A stretch of 64,000 nucleotides of DNA from Ollibium composti (GTDB lineage: Bacteria > Pseudomonadota > Alphaproteobacteria > Rhizobiales > Rhizobiaceae), in NCBI RefSeq assembly GCF_004801285.1, contig NZ_SSNY01000014.1, positions 27,963 through 91,962 of the forward strand, read 5' to 3'. Below the pieces are notes generated by a model. That model was given only the letters and a program-made list of their open reading frames with translations. It was not told where the DNA came from and searched no databases. This document shows positions 60,572 through 64,000 of the stretch, piece by piece. The first letter of the stretch is position 1. Each line of letters starts with the position of its first letter. The translations under genes were made by a program, and so were the position numbers.

Positions 60572-62182
60572 ATGCCGATGACGAAGCATCGGCTTGTCGG
60601 TGGGGCTGGCGGCGTTTTCGCCAGCCTCCTCCTCGCCTTCCTGCTGTGGCTCGCCCTGCCGGCCGTTGCCTTCGCCCATGCGGCGTTGATTTCCGCCGAG
60701 CCGGCCGACAACGCGATCCTCGCCGAAAGTCCGGTGCGTTTCACGCTCACCTTCAACGAGCCGGTTTCACCGCTCAAGCTGACGCTGGTCCGCCCCGACG
60801 GCACCCCGGTCGGGCTTTCGGATTTCCATGTCGACGGCGGGACCGTCGCCATCGATGCGCCGGGCAGGCTCGGGCAAGGCACACATGTGCTGAGCTGGCG
60901 CGTCGTGTCGGCGGACGGGCATCCCGTCGCCGGCTCGCTGCTGTTCTCCGTCGGCGCGCCGAGCGCCGCGCCCCCGGCAACCGAACCGATCGACTGGCCG
61001 CTCGATATCGCCATCTGGATCGGCAAGGTCGCGCTCTATGCCGGGCTGTTCCTCGGCATCGGCGGCGCCTTCGCGCTGGCCTGGATGGCGCGCGGCCGCG
61101 ACGGCTTCCACGCCACCGCTCTGTTCCTCATTGCCGGCCTTGCCGCCGCGCCACTGTCGCTCGGCCTGCAAGGGCTCGACGCGCTCGGCGCACCTCTGGC
61201 CCGCTTCGCCGATCCGGCCGTCTGGCAGGCAGCGCAGTCAACCAGCTTCGCCTGGACCGTCCTGGCCGCCATCGCCGCGCTCGGCCTCGGCCTCCTGTCG
61301 CTCGTCCTGCCCGGCCGCCGGCTCCTCTCGCTTGCCGCCCTGGCCGGCACCGGGATCGCCCTTGCGGCCAGCGGCCATGCAAGTGCCGCCGAGCCGCAAT
61401 GGCTCACGCGGCCGCTGGTTTTCCTGCACGGCGCCGCCATCGCCTTCTGGGCCGGGGCGCTGCCGCCGCTGGGCCTCGCGCTGAAACGGCGGAAAGCCGA
61501 TGCACCGGCCTTCCTCGCCCGCTTCTCGCGCACAATCCTGCCCGTCGTCGCCGTCCTGGTTCTCTCCGGCACCGTGCTGGCCATCGTCCAGGTGCAGGAG
61601 CCGAGTGCCCTGCTGTCGACCGCCTACGGCCGCCTGCTGACGGCCAAGCTTGCGCTGCTCATCGTCCTGTTCGGCCTCGCAGCATTCAATCGCTGGCGGC
61701 TGACCGCCCCGGCTGAAGCCGGCGAAGGGCGCGCGTCCGCGCGGCTCGCCCGCTCCATTGCAATCGAAATCGCCCTCGTCGTCGCCATTTTCGGCATCGC
61801 CGCCGGCTGGCGCTTCACGCCGCCGCCGCGCGCCCTGGCGATTGCCGCCGCAGAACCCGCCGCGATGCACATCCACACCGAAAAGGCGATGGCCGACCTG
61901 TCCGTTACACCCGGCCATGCCGGCCCCGTCTCCGCGTCCATCACCATCATGACCGGCGATTTCGGCCCGCTCGACGCCAAGGCGGTGACGCTGGTCCTGT
62001 CCAAGCCCGATTCCGGCATCGAGCCGCTGAAGCGCGACGCGACGAAGCCGGGCGACGGAACGTGGCGCGTCGATGGTCTCGTCATCCCCGTCGCCGGCCG
62101 CTGGAGCGCCCGCCTCGATATCCTCGTTTCCGACTTCGATATGGTGCAGATCGAGGCGCCGATCGACATCCGGCCGCAATAA
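60572..62182 (+). CDS. CopC-CopD fusion, copper resistance/import membrane protein
   Basis: The 536-residue protein has a signal peptide and an N-terminal CopC domain. That domain begins HAALISAEPADNAIL and contains VSADGHPVAGSLLFSVG. Eight membrane helices of the CopD family (about 150-435) follow, including FLHGAAIAFWAGALPPL and YGRLLTAKLALLIVLFGLAA. A periplasmic C-terminal beta domain of about 100 residues (MHIHTEKAMADLSVTPGHAG, VAGRWSARLDILVSDFD) resembles FixH/YtkA-like modules. CopC binds copper and CopD moves it across the membrane. It starts 5 bp after the ycnI stop. Confidence 0.92.
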   Translation: MPMTKHRLVGGAGGVFASLLLAFLLWLALPAVAFAHAALISAEPADNAILAESPVRFTLTFNEPVSPLKLTLVRPDGTPVGLSDFHVDGGTVAIDAPGRLGQGTHVLSWRVVSADGHPVAGSLLFSVGAPSAAPPATEPIDWPLDIAIWIGKVALYAGLFLGIGGAFALAWMARGRDGFHATALFLIAGLAAAPLSLGLQGLDALGAPLARFADPAVWQAAQSTSFAWTVLAAIAALGLGLLSLVLPGRRLLSLAALAGTGIALAASGHASAAEPQWLTRPLVFLHGAAIAFWAGALPPLGLALKRRKADAPAFLARFSRTILPVVAVLVLSGTVLAIVQVQEPSALLSTAYGRLLTAKLALLIVLFGLAAFNRWRLTAPAEAGEGRASARLARSIAIEIALVVAIFGIAAGWRFTPPPRALAIAAAEPAAMHIHTEKAMADLSVTPGHAGPVSASITIMTGDFGPLDAKAVTLVLSKPDSGIEPLKRDATKPGDGTWRVDGLVIPVAGRWSARLDILVSDFDMVQIEAPIDIRPQ

Positions 62183-62267
62183 CTGGCTCCAAGTCGATTG
62201 AAGTGCTAGCTGCGCACATGCCATCATCATGGCCTCCGAGCATTCGCCGCAGTTGAAGGACGCACCA

Positions 62268-63689
62268 ATGGAAAAAGCCGAAATCGGCCTGATCGGCCTT
62301 GGCACGATGGGCTCCAACCTGGCGCTCAACATCGCCGAGAAGGGCCACCGCATCGCCGTCTTCAACCGCACCGTCTCGCGCGTCGACGAGTTCAAGGCCA
62401 ATGCCGGGGAATTGGCCGACCGCATCGTGCCCTGCCACAGCCTGGCCGAACTCGCTGAGGCCATCCGCCCGCCGCGCCCGGTCATCATCATGGTGTTGGC
62501 CGGCAAGCCGGTGGACGAGCAGATCGCCGCACTTCGTGGCGAATTGGAAGCCAACGACATCCTCATCGACGCCGGCAACGCCAACTTCCACGACACGGTG
62601 CGCCGCTTCCGCGAACTGGAAGGCTCCGGCCTCACCTTCATCGGCATGGGCGTGTCCGGCGGCGAGGAAGGCGCGCGCCACGGCCCTTCCATCATGGTCG
62701 GCGGCACCGAGGAAAGCTGGAAGCGCGTGGAAGGCGTGCTCACCGCCATTTCCGCCAAGTTCAAGGGCGAGCCCTGCGCCGCATGGCTGGGGCCGGACGG
62801 CGCCGGCCATTTCGTCAAAACCATCCACAACGGCATCGAATATGCCGACATGCAGATGATCGCCGAGATCTACGGCATATTGCGCGACGGCTTGAGCATG
62901 GGTGCGAAGGAGATCGCGCCGGTGTTCGGGACCTGGAACAAGGGCCGGCTGAACTCCTACCTGATCGAGATCACCGCCAAGGTGCTGGCCGCCGACGACG
63001 CGAAGACCGGCAAGCCGGTGGTCGACGTCATCCTCGACCGCGCCGGCCAGAAGGGCACCGGCAAATGGTCGGTCATCGAGGCGCAGCAGCTCGGCATTCC
63101 CGCCACGGCCATCGAGGCGGCGGTGGCTGCGCGCGTGTTGTCCTCGCTGAAGGACGAGCGACAGGCCGCCGAAAAAGCCTATGGCGCGCTCGCCGTGGAG
63201 AAAATCGATGCGCCGAGGGACGCGCTGCTGAAGGACCTCGAACTCGCCCTGTTCGCCGGCAAGATCGCCGCCTATGCGCAGGGCTTCGCGGTGATGGCAG
63301 GCGCCTCGAATGAATTCGGCTGGAAACTGCCGATGCCGACGATCGCGAAAATCTGGCGTGCCGGCTGCATCATTCGCTCGGAAATGCTCGATACGATGGC
63401 CGAGGCTTTTTCCAGCGGCGGCGCGGAGAAGAACCTGCTGATGGCGCCGGCCTTCGTCACGCTGATGAAGGGGGCACATCCCTCGCTGCGCCGCATCGTC
63501 GCCCGCGCGGCAGAGGCCGGCCTGCCGGTGCCGGCGCTGTCTTCCGCGCTCGGCTACTTCGACGCCTACCGGCAGGGCCGAGGCACCTCCAACCTCATCC
63601 AGGGCCAGCGCGACTTCTTCGGCGCCCACGGCTTCGAACGGATCGGCGAGCAAGGCGCGTTCCACGGGCCGTGGAACAGTGCCGACTGA
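62268..63689 (+). CDS. gnd: 6-phosphogluconate dehydrogenase, decarboxylating
   Basis: The 473-residue protein has the NADP-binding GLIGLGTMGSNLALNIAEKG and NRT signature, FIGMGVSGGEEGARHGPSIM, and the catalytic stretch GAGHFVKTIHNGIEYADMQ with Lys and Glu. The substrate-binding RAGQKGTGKWS and the C-terminal YRQGRGTSNLIQGQRDFFG tail complete it. It converts 6-phosphogluconate to ribulose 5-phosphate, CO2 and NADPH. ATG 62268 with GAAGGA upstream gives the usual length. It is adjacent to, but probably not part of, the copper operon. Confidence 0.96.
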   Translation: MEKAEIGLIGLGTMGSNLALNIAEKGHRIAVFNRTVSRVDEFKANAGELADRIVPCHSLAELAEAIRPPRPVIIMVLAGKPVDEQIAALRGELEANDILIDAGNANFHDTVRRFRELEGSGLTFIGMGVSGGEEGARHGPSIMVGGTEESWKRVEGVLTAISAKFKGEPCAAWLGPDGAGHFVKTIHNGIEYADMQMIAEIYGILRDGLSMGAKEIAPVFGTWNKGRLNSYLIEITAKVLAADDAKTGKPVVDVILDRAGQKGTGKWSVIEAQQLGIPATAIEAAVAARVLSSLKDERQAAEKAYGALAVEKIDAPRDALLKDLELALFAGKIAAYAQGFAVMAGASNEFGWKLPMPTIAKIWRAGCIIRSEMLDTMAEAFSSGGAEKNLLMAPAFVTLMKGAHPSLRRIVARAAEAGLPVPALSSALGYFDAYRQGRGTSNLIQGQRDFFGAHGFERIGEQGAFHGPWNSAD

Positions 63690-64000
63690 TCCCTCCTCCT
63701 TGAGGAGGTGAGGAAGCGGAACCCGCGAACGTCGTGCTCTGCGAGTATCGAGGCATCGCGCAGTTCCACATGGCGCCGGCCCAACAAGACTTGGGTTCCT
63801 CGCCCCTTTTAGGGGAGAGGTGGCTCGGCGAAGCCGAGACGGAGAGGGGTTCTCCAGCGCAAACTTCTTCATTGCCACGCCCGGAATCTCTTCCGTCTGG
63901 CCATTGTCAAAGAACAGACCTCGGTGAGTTGAGGTCGGGAAGACGGCGGTCGTCGAAACGCTGCCGAATGTTTGGTAACTGCGATCCGAAGACCGCCGCC
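63690..64000. other. Right-end intergenic region containing repeat copy B
   Basis: No gene is visible after the gnd stop. The stretch begins with a CCTCCTTGAGGAGG hairpin (about 63695-63708) that could help end gnd transcription. It then contains the inverted dispersed repeat at 63788-63942. Confidence 0.6.
63788..63942 (-). repeat. Dispersed repeat, copy B (inverted relative to 4689-4985)
   Basis: Read on the minus strand it has the same ordered blocks as copy A: ttcccgacctcaa, ttctttgacaatggcca, ggcaatgaagaa, gaacccctctccgtctcgg, gccacctctccc and ggggcgaggaacc. Differences are mostly in the spacers between blocks. Both copies lie in gaps between unrelated genes. Confidence 0.75.

Overview
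The window is GC-rich alphaproteobacterial chromosome, most like Rhizobiales of the Mesorhizobium/Phyllobacteriaceae type. The evidence is the gene set: DUF1236-SH3 and DUF982 proteins, an OlsB ornithine-lipid acyltransferase, a Zur regulator, a short RNase D, UgpC-type sugar ABC transporters, and many rhizobial palindromic intergenic repeats. I saw no rRNA or tRNA gene, transposase, integrase or CRISPR array.

Layout. 1-10 kb: a YafY-type regulator (cut by the edge), two RNA methyltransferases, lspA, acuI, a 1.1-kb repeat-filled gap, a hybrid histidine kinase, olsB behind a candidate PhoB box, a YjbR protein and a TRIC-type channel. 9.6-17 kb: two facing arrays of an 8-bp repeat, grpE, a sulfate-assimilation operon (cysG, a CysI-like protein lacking both catalytic domains, cysH), a host-attachment-family protein and a PBP1A-type peptidoglycan synthase. 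17-25 kb: small envelope proteins, rnd, an M20 peptidase, a candidate anti-Shine-Dalgarno small RNA next to polA, polA itself with a palindromic element inserted in frame, and zur.

25.4-38.2 kb is the most unusual part. Eight genes encode mostly exported proteins: two caspase-fold proteins (one Tat-exported, one with WD40 repeats), a cysteine-rich secreted protein, a one-pass membrane protein, a Memo-CapA fusion, a MORN-repeat protein (frameshifted here), a V8-like serine protease and a trypsin-like zymogen. I propose an extracytoplasmic protease network. The enzyme classes follow from visible catalytic motifs; the idea that they act together is inference.

38.3-58.9 kb is a carbohydrate region: an ABC importer under a LacI regulator with two matching operators, two Gfo/Idh/MocA oxidoreductases, four xylose-isomerase-like TIM barrels, a mandelate-racemase-family dehydratase, a 2-hydroxyacid dehydrogenase, an amidase, an altronate dehydratase and two GntR regulators, one with two DNA-binding domains. 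The mix suggests catabolism of keto-sugars, cyclitols or sugar acids; the substrate cannot be read from sequence. 59-62.2 kb is a copper-handling operon (DUF2946, PCuAC, YcnI, CopC-CopD), followed by gnd and a dispersed repeat that also occurs, inverted, near 4.7 kb.
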